Part shown: in pieces, positions 1 to 6,033 of the stretch
How the letters are laid out: each line of letters begins with the position of its first letter
How positions within the stretch are numbered: the stretch's first letter is position 1
From: SIG636 sp045604285
GTDB lineage: Bacteria > Bacillota > Clostridia > Oscillospirales > CAG-382
Reading direction: 5' to 3'
Length of the DNA stretch: 25,723 bases
Assembly: GCA_045604285.1 (NCBI GenBank)
Contig: JAZUNS010000177.1
Span: 1 to 25,723 of the forward strand
Made by a program: the position numbers and the translations under genes
The notes under the pieces: model-generated
What the model was told of the DNA's origin: nothing
Databases searched by the model: none
What the model saw: only the letters and a program-made list of their open reading frames with translations

Positions 1-166
<166 letters not shown>

Positions 167-371
167 TTGTATTATATCACAGCTGCGCTGTGTATACAAT
201 CAAGAGTTGTTTTTGCTCTGCTTACTTTTTTACTCTGTAAAGTGTACTTCCAAAAATTACTTAAAGGAATTTTCGAGAACTTTTTTGTTTGTCTCTTTGT
301 TGTTCAATTTTCAATGTCCGCTCTGCTTCCGGCTCACCGTGTTTTCCGGTGTTCCCTCACGCAGCTCAGTT
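167..371 (-). other. rRNA operon leader region
   Basis: This is the transcribed leader between the rrn promoter and the mature 16S 5' end, about 200 nt, with no credible protein gene. It contains a boxA-like segment (minus strand CATTGAAAATTGAACA, 301-316), similar to the TTGAAAA..TGAA segments common in Firmicute rRNA leaders and spacers and linked to Nus-factor antitermination. It also has a small hairpin with arms CACCG/CGGTG (335-339 and 347-351) and another with arms CACAGC/GCTGTG (178-183 and 187-192) just before the 16S start. The boxA role is inferred from resemblance only. Confidence 0.7.
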
Positions 372-400
372 AGTATAACACCCTTTTACCCTTTTGTCAA
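372..400 (-). promoter_or_regulatory. rRNA operon sigma-A promoter
   Basis: On the minus strand, a -35 box TTGACA (395-400) and a -10 box TATACT (372-377) are separated by exactly 17 bp. This is near consensus for the housekeeping sigma factor. It points at the 16S gene and leaves a leader of about 200 nt. Upstream, 401-467 is an almost pure A-tract on the minus strand, as expected for an UP element that binds the RNA polymerase alpha subunit. Confidence 0.9.
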
Positions 401-467
401 TACCTTTTTTTGATTTTTTTCTTATTTTTTTGTTTTTGTTCAAGACGCTTTCTTTTTCCTTATTTTA
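401..467 (-). promoter_or_regulatory. A-rich UP-like element of the rrn promoter
   Basis: On the minus strand this stretch is made of repeated A-runs broken by single bases (T-runs on the plus strand). It directly adjoins the -35 box of the rRNA promoter. Such tracts upstream of rRNA promoters bind the C-terminal domain of the RNA polymerase alpha subunit and can also bend DNA. It separates the rrn promoter from the divergent spore-gene promoter. The role is inferred from position and composition. Confidence 0.5.
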
Positions 468-470
468 CCT

Positions 471-499
471 GTATATACACCGGCAATCTGCACAAAATA
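471..499 (+). promoter_or_regulatory. possible forespore (sigma-G/F-like) promoter of the SASP gene
   Basis: Plus-strand GTATA (471-475) and CAAAATA (493-499) are 17 bp apart. They resemble the forespore sigma-G pattern (-35 GnATR, -10 CAtnnTA). They lie about 48 bases before the SASP start codon, and no good sigma-A boxes were seen in their place. SASP genes of this family are known sigma-G targets. The match is partial, so this remains a proposal. Confidence 0.45.
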
Positions 500-546
500 T
501 TGTCGAGGGTGAAAGCCCAAAATTCAAAAATTAGGAGTAATTATAA

Positions 547-732
547 ATGAAGAAGACATTAGTACCTTCCGCAAGAGAAGCAATGAACAAGTTTAAGATG
601 GAAGCCGCAAACGAAGTTGGTGTTAACCTCAAGCAGGGTTATAACGGTGATCTTACCGCAAAGCAGGCCGGTAGCGTTGGTGGTCAGATGGTTAAGAAGA
701 TGATCGAAAACGCTGAAAACTCCATGAAATAA
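547..732 (+). CDS. Small acid-soluble spore protein, alpha/beta type
   Basis: The 61-residue protein has the alpha/beta SASP signature. Its middle part, FKMEAANEVGV, is followed by GYNGDLTAKQAGSVGGQMVKK near the C terminus. Proteins of this family coat forespore DNA, shift it toward an A-like form and protect it against UV, heat and desiccation. They are degraded by the Gpr protease at germination; the E-V/I-G segment around residues 23-25 matches the region Gpr cleaves. The start ATG follows an AGGAG ribosome binding site (533-537) at 9 nt spacing. It is the only plus-strand gene in the window, divergent from the rRNA operon and convergent with corA. At 61 residues it is near the usual 60-75. 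Clostridia usually carry several copies, so no specific ssp symbol is assigned. Confidence 0.95.
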   Translation: MKKTLVPSAREAMNKFKMEAANEVGVNLKQGYNGDLTAKQAGSVGGQMVKKMIENAENSMK

Positions 733-765
733 ATTCTGCGCGATTTTGATTTTAATGCAATTTTA

Positions 766-833
766 AAGCGCATCGCTAACACATTTAACGTTTCTCACTT
801 TTACGATGCGCTTCAGCAGATAATTTATGAAGC
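766..833 (+). repeat. overlapping inverted repeats downstream of the SASP gene
   Basis: A perfect 10-bp inverted repeat, AAGCGCATCG at 766-775 and CGATGCGCTT at 804-813, encloses a 28-base loop. A second inverted repeat, GCTTCA (810-815) with TGAAGC (828-833), shares bases 810-813 with it, so the two stems cannot form together in RNA. Both lie between the SASP stop codon and the terminator at 856-884. They would be in the 3' untranslated region of SASP mRNA, or in read-through from corA on the other strand. No known element recognised. Confidence 0.6.
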
Positions 834-855
834 TAAGATAAGAGCAAAAATAATT

Positions 856-884
856 AAGGAAGGGCCACCCGGTCCTTCCTTTGT
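856..884. terminator. bidirectional intrinsic terminator (SASP gene / corA)
   Basis: The hairpin has arms AAGGAAGG (856-863) and CCTTCCTT (874-881), with additional CC/GG pairing inside. On the plus strand it is followed by a short T-run (after SASP). On the minus strand it is followed by AATTATTTTTG (after corA). It sits 3 bases beyond the corA stop codon, between two convergent genes, so it probably ends both transcripts. Confidence 0.8.
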
Positions 885-886
885 TA

Positions 887-1819
887 TCATAGCCATTTCT
901 TATACAAAGCAAATATTGCGGAAGCAATGGTAAGCACTAAAGCTACAACCACTACCAGCCAAAATCCAATAGGGTTATTTTCCATCGGCACCGGTGTATT
1001 TACACCCCAAAGTGCAAAGATTATTTGGGGCACCGTTAAAATTATAGTAACCGCCGCCAACAACTTCATTACAGAATTCAAATTGTTAGAGACAACCCCG
1101 GAATACGCTTCCATAGTACGAGCCAAAATATCTCTGTAGACGTCACACATTTCAACGGCCTGCTTGTTTTCAACGATTACATCCTCAAGCAGCTCTGTAT
1201 CTTCCGGATAGTCACTAATAAAATTCATGCGTAAAAGCTTATTTAGTACCACTTCATCGCCTTTTAGCCCTGCAGAAAAGTAAACAAGCCCTTTCTGTAT
1301 TCTTAAAAGCCTAAGCAATTCCTTGTTTCCTGCGCTTTTCTTCAAGTCCGCTTCAACAAAGGCGCCTTCTTTTTCCGCTTGTCTAAGATAGCCTAAAAAC
1401 AACGATGCATTCTGCGAAAGGATCTTAAGCACAAAGTTTCTGCGTTTCTTTGTACTAACACCTTTTTGTTGACCGTTTAAAATGTTCTCGATTAGTATTG
1501 TTTTTCTTGAGCATATTGTAACAACTGCATTTTCTGCAAAGATGATTCCCAACGGTATTGTGGAATATTCATTCACTCCGTCCACAACTTCACACAGCGG
1601 AGTATCAACAATTATCATCAAACAACCGTCCTCTATATCGATACGGCTTCTTTCCTCTTCATCAAGGGAAGACAACAAATGATGTTCGGGAATGTTGTAA
1701 TCATCCTGAAGTATCTTTACCTCCTCGGAATTCGGCGAAACTACATTCACCCAGCATCCGGCGCTGAAAGCTTCTTCTTCGTTGATTACACCATTCGAAG
1801 ATTTGTAAAATTTAATCAT
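887..1819 (-). CDS. corA: CorA-family divalent cation (Mg2+/Co2+) transporter
   Basis: The 310-residue protein has the CorA/MIT layout: a long soluble alpha/beta and helical N-terminal region (about 1-245), then two C-terminal membrane helices (about 253-270 and 285-307) joined by a short periplasmic loop, ending in a basic tail (KKW). CorA proteins form pentameric channels that take up Mg2+, and often Co2+ or Ni2+, driven by the membrane potential. The signature loop normally reads GMN; here it reads LWGVNTPVP (residues ~270-278), so the Met is Val. The length is in the family range of about 300-320. Translation starts at an ATG behind a strong GGAGG site (1825-1829) that can be hidden in a hairpin. 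It has its own consensus promoter (1959-1987) and a ~130-nt leader, and ends at a bidirectional terminator. The ion specificity is not decided by the sequence. Confidence 0.9.
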   Translation of the reverse strand: MIKFYKSSNGVINEEEAFSAGCWVNVVSPNSEEVKILQDDYNIPEHHLLSSLDEEERSRIDIEDGCLMIIVDTPLCEVVDGVNEYSTIPLGIIFAENAVVTICSRKTILIENILNGQQKGVSTKKRRNFVLKILSQNASLFLGYLRQAEKEGAFVEADLKKSAGNKELLRLLRIQKGLVYFSAGLKGDEVVLNKLLRMNFISDYPEDTELLEDVIVENKQAVEMCDVYRDILARTMEAYSGVVSNNLNSVMKLLAAVTIILTVPQIIFALWGVNTPVPMENNPIGFWLVVVVALVLTIASAIFALYKKWL

Positions 1820-1952
1820 GATAACCTCCTCAAGAGCACGTCTCTCCTGAGGTTAGAAACAACACAACACCAAACAGAAGATGACGTGTATTATTTTGAT
1901 AACGGGCTAACGTCCATAAAAGGCTGCTCATCTCCTATCGATTTAATAATGT
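1820..1952 (-). promoter_or_regulatory. structured 5' leader of corA mRNA
   Basis: The corA transcript should have about 130 untranslated bases. Two pairings stand out. The first is an 8-bp stem GGAGATGA/TCATCTTC (1928-1935 with 1877-1884, one G-U). The second is a 6-bp stem AACCTC/GAGGTT (1849-1854 with 1823-1828), whose 3' arm contains most of the GGAGG ribosome binding site; AGAG/CTCT can pair inside it. Such an arrangement is typical of translational control. I do not recognise the M-box, NiCo, yybP-ykoY or another known metal riboswitch, but a metal-sensing role would suit the gene. Confidence 0.5.
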
Positions 1953-1958
1953 GTTTAC

Positions 1959-1987
1959 ATTATATAATAGATATGTACATTTGTCAA
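1959..1987 (-). promoter_or_regulatory. corA sigma-A promoter
   Basis: Minus-strand TTGACA (1982-1987) and TATAAT (1959-1964) are both perfect consensus, spaced exactly 17 bp. The -35 box directly follows the T-run of the groEL terminator, so groESL and corA are separate units packed end to end. Transcription should begin near 1952. Confidence 0.92.
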
Positions 1988-2018
1988 TAAAAAAAGAGAC
2001 GTACAAATAGTACGTCTC
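1988..2018 (-). terminator. intrinsic terminator of groESL
   Basis: On the minus strand, a perfect 9-bp stem GAGACGTAC/GTACGTCTC (2010-2018 and 1996-2004) with a 5-nt loop is followed by a run of seven T. It begins 12 bases after the groEL stop codon. Confidence 0.95.
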
Positions 2019-2030
2019 AAAATCGATTGA

Positions 2031-3668
2031 TTAATACATACCGCCCATGCCACCGGCCGCAGCCATTGCGGCATTAGCAGCTGCTGCTTCTTCTTTTTTG
2101 TCTGCTACCAACGTTTCGGTAGTAAGTATCATAGAAGCAACAGAAGCGGCATTTTGGAGTGCGGAACGAGTAACCTTTGTCGGGTCAACTATGCCGCTTT
2201 CAATCATGTCAACATAAGCTTCGCTATAAGCATCAAAGCCAAAACCAACCTTGCCGGAAGTTTTGATCTTTTCGATAACAACAGAGCCTTCAAAGCCTGC
2301 ATTTTCCGCAATTTGTCTTACAGGTTCTTCGAGAGCACGAATAACGATCTTAACGCCGGTAAGAGTATCGCCTTCTACCTTATCAAGAAGCTTTTCAACG
2401 GAAGGTATAGCGTTAACAATAGCAACACCGCCGCCGGGAACGATACCTTCTTCAACAGCAGCCTTGGTTGCGTTAAGAGCATCTTCTATACGAAGCTTTT
2501 TCTCTTTCATTTCGATTTCGGTTGCGGCACCAACTTTGATAACAGCAACACCGCCTGCAAGCTTAGCAAGGCGTTCTTGAAGCTTTTCTCTATCAAAATC
2601 AGAAGTAGTGGTTTCGATAGCAACCCTAATCTGAGCAACACGAGCTTTGATTTCGTTGGGATCGCCTGCACCTCCAACGATAATAGTATTTTCTTTATTA
2701 ACTTTAACCTGTCTTGCTCTGCCAAGCTGCATAATGTCGGCATCTTTGAGTTCAAGACCGAGCTCGGAAGAAATAACCTCACCGCCGGTAAGAATAGCTA
2801 TATCCTTAAGCATATCCTTGCGTCTGTCACCAAAGCCGGGAGCTTTAACGGCAACGCAAGTAAACGTACCTCTGATCTTATTAACAAGAAGAGTGGAGAG
2901 GGCTTCAGCCTCAACGTCTTCTGCAATGATAAGAAGCTTGCTGCCGGACTGAACTATTTTTTCAAGCAAGGGGAGTATCTCCTGTATATTGGCGATTTTC
3001 TTATCTGTAATAAGAACAAGTGCATCGTCAATAACGGCTTCCATTTTATCTGTATCAGTTACCATGTAAGGAGAGATATAACCTCTGTCAAACTGCATAC
3101 CTTCAACAACTTCACAGCCGGTCTCACTGGACTTGCTTTCTTCAACGGTAATAACACCATCAGAAGTAACACGTTCCATAGCATCGGCAATTAATTTACC
3201 TATTATTTCATCTCCTGCTGACACGGTACCTACACGTGCAATATCCTTGGAGCCGTTAACTTTCTGTGCAGAAGCAACAAGATACTTAACAGCTTCTTCA
3301 ACAGCCATGTCTATACCCTTTTTGATTATCATGGGGTTAGCGCCTGCTGCAACGTTCTTCATACCTTCACGCACAAAAGCTTGAGCTAACAAGGTAGCGG
3401 TCGTAGTACCGTCACCGGCTGCATCGTTGGTCTTGGTTGCAACCTCTTTAACAAGCTGTGCGCCCATATTTTCAAAAGGATCGTCAAGTTCGATTTCCTT
3501 TGCAATAGTCACGCCGTCATTGGTTATAAGGGGAGCGCCGTATTTTTTATCAAGAACAACGTTTCTGCCCTTGGGACCCATGGTAACTTTAACTGCGTTT
3601 GCAAGAGTATCAACACCCTTAACAAGCGCTTCTCTTGCTTCTATACCGGTTCTAATCTCTTTAGCCAT
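2031..3668 (-). CDS. groL: 60 kDa chaperonin GroEL
   Basis: The 545-residue protein (usual 540-550) is recognisable throughout. It has the N-terminal segment TVKVTMGPKGRNVVLD-like (seen as AVKVTMGPKGRNVVLDKKYG), the ATP-binding DGTTTATLLAQ motif near residues 86-96, EGMQFDRGYISPYMVTD in the apical domain, and GIVPGGGVA in the equatorial domain. The C-terminal tail is Gly/Met-rich (AAAGGMGGMY). GroEL forms a double heptameric ring that folds cytosolic proteins inside its cavity with ATP and GroES. The ATG follows AAAGGAG. It is second in the groES-groEL operon, 14 bases after groES, and ends at a strong terminator. No HrcA operator (CIRCE) is visible upstream of the operon. Confidence 0.99.
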   Translation of the reverse strand: MAKEIRTGIEAREALVKGVDTLANAVKVTMGPKGRNVVLDKKYGAPLITNDGVTIAKEIELDDPFENMGAQLVKEVATKTNDAAGDGTTTATLLAQAFVREGMKNVAAGANPMIIKKGIDMAVEEAVKYLVASAQKVNGSKDIARVGTVSAGDEIIGKLIADAMERVTSDGVITVEESKSSETGCEVVEGMQFDRGYISPYMVTDTDKMEAVIDDALVLITDKKIANIQEILPLLEKIVQSGSKLLIIAEDVEAEALSTLLVNKIRGTFTCVAVKAPGFGDRRKDMLKDIAILTGGEVISSELGLELKDADIMQLGRARQVKVNKENTIIVGGAGDPNEIKARVAQIRVAIETTTSDFDREKLQERLAKLAGGVAVIKVGAATEIEMKEKKLRIEDALNATKAAVEEGIVPGGGVAIVNAIPSVEKLLDKVEGDTLTGVKIVIRALEEPVRQIAENAGFEGSVVIEKIKTSGKVGFGFDAYSEAYVDMIESGIVDPTKVTRSALQNAASVASMILTTETLVADKKEEAAAANAAMAAAGGMGGMY

Positions 3669-3682
3669 ATATATGCACTCCT

Positions 3683-3967
3683 TTACTCAACAATAGCGAG
3701 AATATCAGACTGTCTGACAACGATATATTCCACGCCGTCACACTTAACCTCGGTGCCTGCATACTTAGAGGTAAGCACCTTATCACCCTTATTTACGCAC
3801 ATTACAACATCTTTTCCGTCCACGTTTCCACCGGGACCAACTTCAATAACCTCAGCTATCTGGGGTTTTTCTTTTGCCGCACCGGCAAGAATGATTCCGC
3901 TTTTTGTGGTTTCTTCAGCTTCAATCATTTTGATAACAACGCGGTCTGCCAAAGGTTTTAATTTCAT
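3683..3967 (-). CDS. groS: 10 kDa co-chaperonin GroES
   Basis: The 94-residue protein has the GroES fold sequence MKLKPLADRVVIKMIEAEET at its start and the mobile loop around residues 17-33 (TTKSGIILAGAAKEKPQ). The roof-loop region and GDKVLTSKYAGTEVKCDGVEY follow. Seven subunits cap the GroEL ring and close the folding chamber. The length is standard. The ATG has an AAGGAGG site in front and lies about 45 bases after the promoter at 4013-4041. It is first in the operon with groEL. Confidence 0.99.
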   Translation of the reverse strand: MKLKPLADRVVIKMIEAEETTKSGIILAGAAKEKPQIAEVIEVGPGGNVDGKDVVMCVNKGDKVLTSKYAGTEVKCDGVEYIVVRQSDILAIVE

Positions 3968-4012
3968 AATTTATTCCTCCTTATACAATAAAGATATATT
4001 TTTCATTCAAGT

Positions 4013-4041
4013 ATAATACCATAAATTGCCTAAACAATCAA
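4013..4041 (-). promoter_or_regulatory. groESL promoter
   Basis: Minus-strand TTGATT (4036-4041) and TATTAT (4013-4018) with a 17-bp spacer form a good sigma-A promoter about 45 bases before the groES ATG. I searched 3968-4092 by eye for CIRCE (TTAGCACTC-N9-GAGTGCTAA) and for CtsR-type heptad repeats and found neither, which is unusual for a Firmicute groESL operon. Confidence 0.75.
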
Positions 4042-4052
4042 TACTTTTCGTC

Positions 4053-4093
4053 TAAAAATATACACCATTATTCCCTTTTATGCGCCAAGGAAT
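4053..4093 (-). terminator. possible weak terminator of the rRNA methyltransferase gene
   Basis: On the minus strand, ATTCCTT (4087-4093, overlapping the stop codon) can pair with AGGGAAT (4070-4076), with one G-U pair. A T-run follows only after about 10 bases (4053-4057). The geometry is poor for an intrinsic terminator, so the call is tentative. Confidence 0.3.
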
Positions 4094-5217
4094 TACTGTT
4101 TATTTTTAAAAAACTGATAGAATGTACACGGAATCATTCCATTATACAGTTTCCTCGTTTTATCTGCACGACGCCCAAAGCATTTTTCAAACATCTCGTT
4201 GCAAGTTAAAACATATATTTGCCAGTTGGGAACGGAAAGTTTAAAAGCCTTACCCATATCGGCATACAATTTCTCCGATTGCAAACGATCGCTCATCCTC
4301 TCGCCGTACGGAGGATTTGTGACAATAGTTCCTCTCGCACCGTCTATAGGGGATTTAAACTTACGAACATCTGAGACCGAGAAATTTATAATAGATTCAA
4401 CCCCTGCCCTTTTTGCATTACTGTTACAAATCTTTATGCAATTCGGATCAATGTCCATGCCAAATATTTTGCCTTCCCAAGGACAAATTTTAGAAGTCGC
4501 AAACTTCCTTGCTTCTTCCCACATAGCCTTATTTAAAAACGGTAACTGTTCTCCTGCAAAACCACGATTCATCCCGGGCGCAGTTTGTGTAACGGCAAGA
4601 GCAGCTTCAATAGCGATAGTACCGCTACCGCAAAGAGGGTCTACGGTTATAACGTTTTCCCTCGGTCTTGAAAGCTTAATCATTGCAGCTGCTAAAGTTT
4701 CTCTCAAAGGTGCGTCGTTTGCCTCGATTCTATAACCTCTTTTGTGCAGGCCAACACCCGAAGTGTCAATCATAATAGATGCTTTATCTTTTAAAATGAA
4801 AAATTCTACCTGAACTTTAGCTCCGTTCTCGGGGAAAACGCTCAATCCATAACTCTTTTTCAGTTTTTCAACAATTGCTTTTTTTATAATTCTTTGACAA
4901 TCCGGTACAGAAAACAGCTTTGATTTTATCGCGTGTCCCTTTACGGGGAAAGCGCTATCACTACTTATGTATTCTGCCCACGGTATGGATTTAACACCTT
5001 CGAACAGCGTGTCAAAATCATGCGCTTCAAACTCACCCACTAAAATATACAAACGCTCCGCATATCTAAAGAACACATTGCACATTGCTGCTGCTTCTAT
5101 CGGAGCTTCAAAAATAACGCGGCCGTCAATTGTATCAATCCGCTTATAACCAAGCATATCTATATCGTCTGCAACAAATTTTTCCATGCCAAACAGGCAG
5201 CTCGCAACAAATATCAT
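4093..5217 (-). CDS. THUMP-domain class I RNA (guanine-N2) methyltransferase, YpsC/RlmL-like
   Basis: The 374-residue protein matches the short RlmL-type family that includes B. subtilis YpsC. Residues ~1-60 are a ferredoxin-like start and ~65-160 a THUMP RNA-binding domain. The Rossmann methyltransferase domain follows, with DPLCGSGT (193-200) for S-adenosylmethionine binding, an acidic GMDIDP strand (253-258) and the catalytic NPPYGER (301-307). NPPY motifs in this group act on exocyclic amino groups, most likely N2 of a guanine in 23S rRNA. The exact target base is inferred from the family and not certain. The ATG follows a TGGAGG site. The gene has its own promoter at 5240-5268 and is transcribed toward groESL, which has a separate promoter. 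Confidence 0.9.
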   Translation of the reverse strand: MIFVASCLFGMEKFVADDIDMLGYKRIDTIDGRVIFEAPIEAAAMCNVFFRYAERLYILVGEFEAHDFDTLFEGVKSIPWAEYISSDSAFPVKGHAIKSKLFSVPDCQRIIKKAIVEKLKKSYGLSVFPENGAKVQVEFFILKDKASIMIDTSGVGLHKRGYRIEANDAPLRETLAAAMIKLSRPRENVITVDPLCGSGTIAIEAALAVTQTAPGMNRGFAGEQLPFLNKAMWEEARKFATSKICPWEGKIFGMDIDPNCIKICNSNAKRAGVESIINFSVSDVRKFKSPIDGARGTIVTNPPYGERMSDRLQSEKLYADMGKAFKLSVPNWQIYVLTCNEMFEKCFGRRADKTRKLYNGMIPCTFYQFFKNKQ

Positions 5218-5239
5218 AATGCCTCCACATTGCTTTTTT

Positions 5240-5268
5240 ATTATATTAATACCAAAATATTAACGCAA
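5240..5268 (-). promoter_or_regulatory. promoter of the THUMP methyltransferase gene
   Basis: Minus-strand TTGCGT (5263-5268) and a perfect TATAAT (5240-5245) are separated by 17 bp. The boxes lie about 23 bases before the start codon and just after the hpf terminator hairpins. Confidence 0.75.
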
Positions 5269-5280
5269 AATAAACACACA

Positions 5281-5323
5281 GCATTTCCACGCAAAGGAAT
5301 GCCGAGCAGATTATCTGCCCGGC
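5281..5323 (-). terminator. tandem hairpins / terminator after hpf
   Basis: On the minus strand, GCCGGGCAGA/TCTGCTCGGC (5301-5323) forms a 10-bp stem with a 3-nt loop and one G-U pair. It is followed by a second hairpin GCATTCC/GGAAATGC with one bulge (5281-5302) that overlaps the first by two bases. A loose T-rich tail follows (TGTGTGTTTATTTT). It lies between the hpf stop and the next promoter and is probably the end of the hpf transcript, though the T-run is weak. Confidence 0.6.
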
Positions 5324-5355
5324 ACACAATAAAAACTCAATATTCAATCAAGGCA

Positions 5356-5877
5356 TTAATCGACAGGTTCAATAACGCCGTAGCTGCCGCCTTTGCGCTT
5401 ATAAACAACGTTAACGGCACCATTGTCATAGTTCCTGAAAATATAGAACTCATGAGAAAGCAAATTCATCTGCATAATCGCTTCTTCTACAGACATAGGA
5501 GATATCTCAAATTGTTTAACTTTGGAAATTTTAAGTTCTTCTTCAAAGTCATCATCTCCAATATCTGCAAACACTTCCTTCGAGAAATGCAATTTCTTTT
5601 CCAGGCGAGTTCTGTTTTTCCTTATCTGCCTTTCCAAAACGTCTTCTACTCGATCTATTGCATTGTAAACTTCCTTATCAGCTTCTTCAGAACGGAAAAT
5701 GGCGCCGTCTTGCCTTATGGTGACTTCTACACGGACCTTATTTCCCTCTTCTTTTATTGACACCTTTGCCTCTGTTTCCTTCGGGAAGAACTTGTCAAGC
5801 TTGTCCAACTTCTTTTGAAGTCTTTCCTTGATGTCATCTGTAAGCTCATACTTGCGTGTGAGTATAGTAAGTTTCAT
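5356..5877 (-). CDS. hpf: Ribosome hibernation promoting factor, long form
   Basis: The protein has 173 residues from the ATG. Residues 1-~97 form the HPF/YfiA domain (MKLTILTRKYELTDDIKERL; basic RKNRTRLEK). After an acidic linker, the C-terminal dimerisation domain (~117-173) contains ISPMSVEEAIMQMNLLSHEF and ends YGVIEPVD. Long HPF binds the decoding centre and pairs two 70S ribosomes into inactive 100S dimers in stationary phase. I chose the ATG at 5877 because the conserved family sequence starts there. However, an in-frame extension back to 5922 is open, and the best Shine-Dalgarno (5924-5930) sits 7 bases before an in-frame TTG at 5916, so an N-terminal extension of 13 residues is possible. 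It has its own promoter and terminator. Confidence 0.95.
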   Translation of the reverse strand: MKLTILTRKYELTDDIKERLQKKLDKLDKFFPKETEAKVSIKEEGNKVRVEVTIRQDGAIFRSEEADKEVYNAIDRVEDVLERQIRKNRTRLEKKLHFSKEVFADIGDDDFEEELKISKVKQFEISPMSVEEAIMQMNLLSHEFYIFRNYDNGAVNVVYKRKGGSYGVIEPVD

Positions 5878-5943
5878 ACTTAACTTCGTGCCGTTGACGA
5901 AATGCAAAATTCGCAACCGCACACTCCCTTCTCAAAGAATATT

Positions 5944-5960
5944 CAAGAGTATCTCTCTTG
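5944..5960 (-). other. small hairpin in the hpf leader
   Basis: A 6-bp stem CAAGAG/CTCTTG with a 5-base loop lies a few bases into the hpf transcript. It may stabilise the 5' end of the mRNA; no known regulatory element recognised. Confidence 0.4.
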
Positions 5961-5967
5961 TACTAAA

Positions 5968-5996
5968 ATGATACCACATTAGGGCAAAATTGTCAA
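5968..5996 (-). promoter_or_regulatory. hpf promoter
   Basis: Minus-strand TTGACA (5991-5996, perfect) and TATCAT (5968-5973) with a 17-bp spacer form a good sigma-A promoter. The transcript would start near 5961 and carry a leader of about 85 bases. No sigma-B/H boxes were recognised. Confidence 0.85.
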
Positions 5997-6001
5997 TAGC
6001 T

Positions 6002-6031
6002 TTTTGTGCATCAAGTTTAGTTTTGTGCATC
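6002..6031 (+). repeat. short direct repeat TTTTGTGCATC
   Basis: Two identical 11-base copies, at 6002-6012 and 6021-6031 (19-base period), fill the gap between the fumarase stop codon and the hpf promoter. No known binding site recognised; two copies may be chance. Confidence 0.5.
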
Positions 6032-6033
6032 TT

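Noticed and set aside
401..467. T-run as a terminator for a plus-strand transcript
   Set aside because: No hairpin stands directly before the T-tract on the plus strand and no gene reads into it; position fits an UP element better.
1820..1952. M-box (ykoK) or fluoride riboswitch
   Set aside because: The GAGG-type core sequences that define these RNAs are not present in the expected order; only a generic structured leader can be supported.
1679..1990. Plus-strand frame of 103 codons opposite the corA start and leader
   Set aside because: It is antisense to the corA leader and promoter, has no ribosome binding site and no recognised domain.
2154..3194. Open frame of 346 codons on the plus strand opposite groEL
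   Set aside because: It lies entirely antisense to a highly conserved gene. It has no family resemblance, an asparagine/phenylalanine-rich composition as expected from a mirrored frame, and no ribosome binding site of note.
4053..4093. Firm terminator after the THUMP methyltransferase gene
   Set aside because: A hairpin exists but the T-run is about ten bases away; kept only as a weak feature.
5230..5760. Open frame of 176 codons on the plus strand opposite hpf
   Set aside because: It covers the hpf terminator and most of hpf in antisense, has no recognisable domain, and starts inside a promoter for the other strand.
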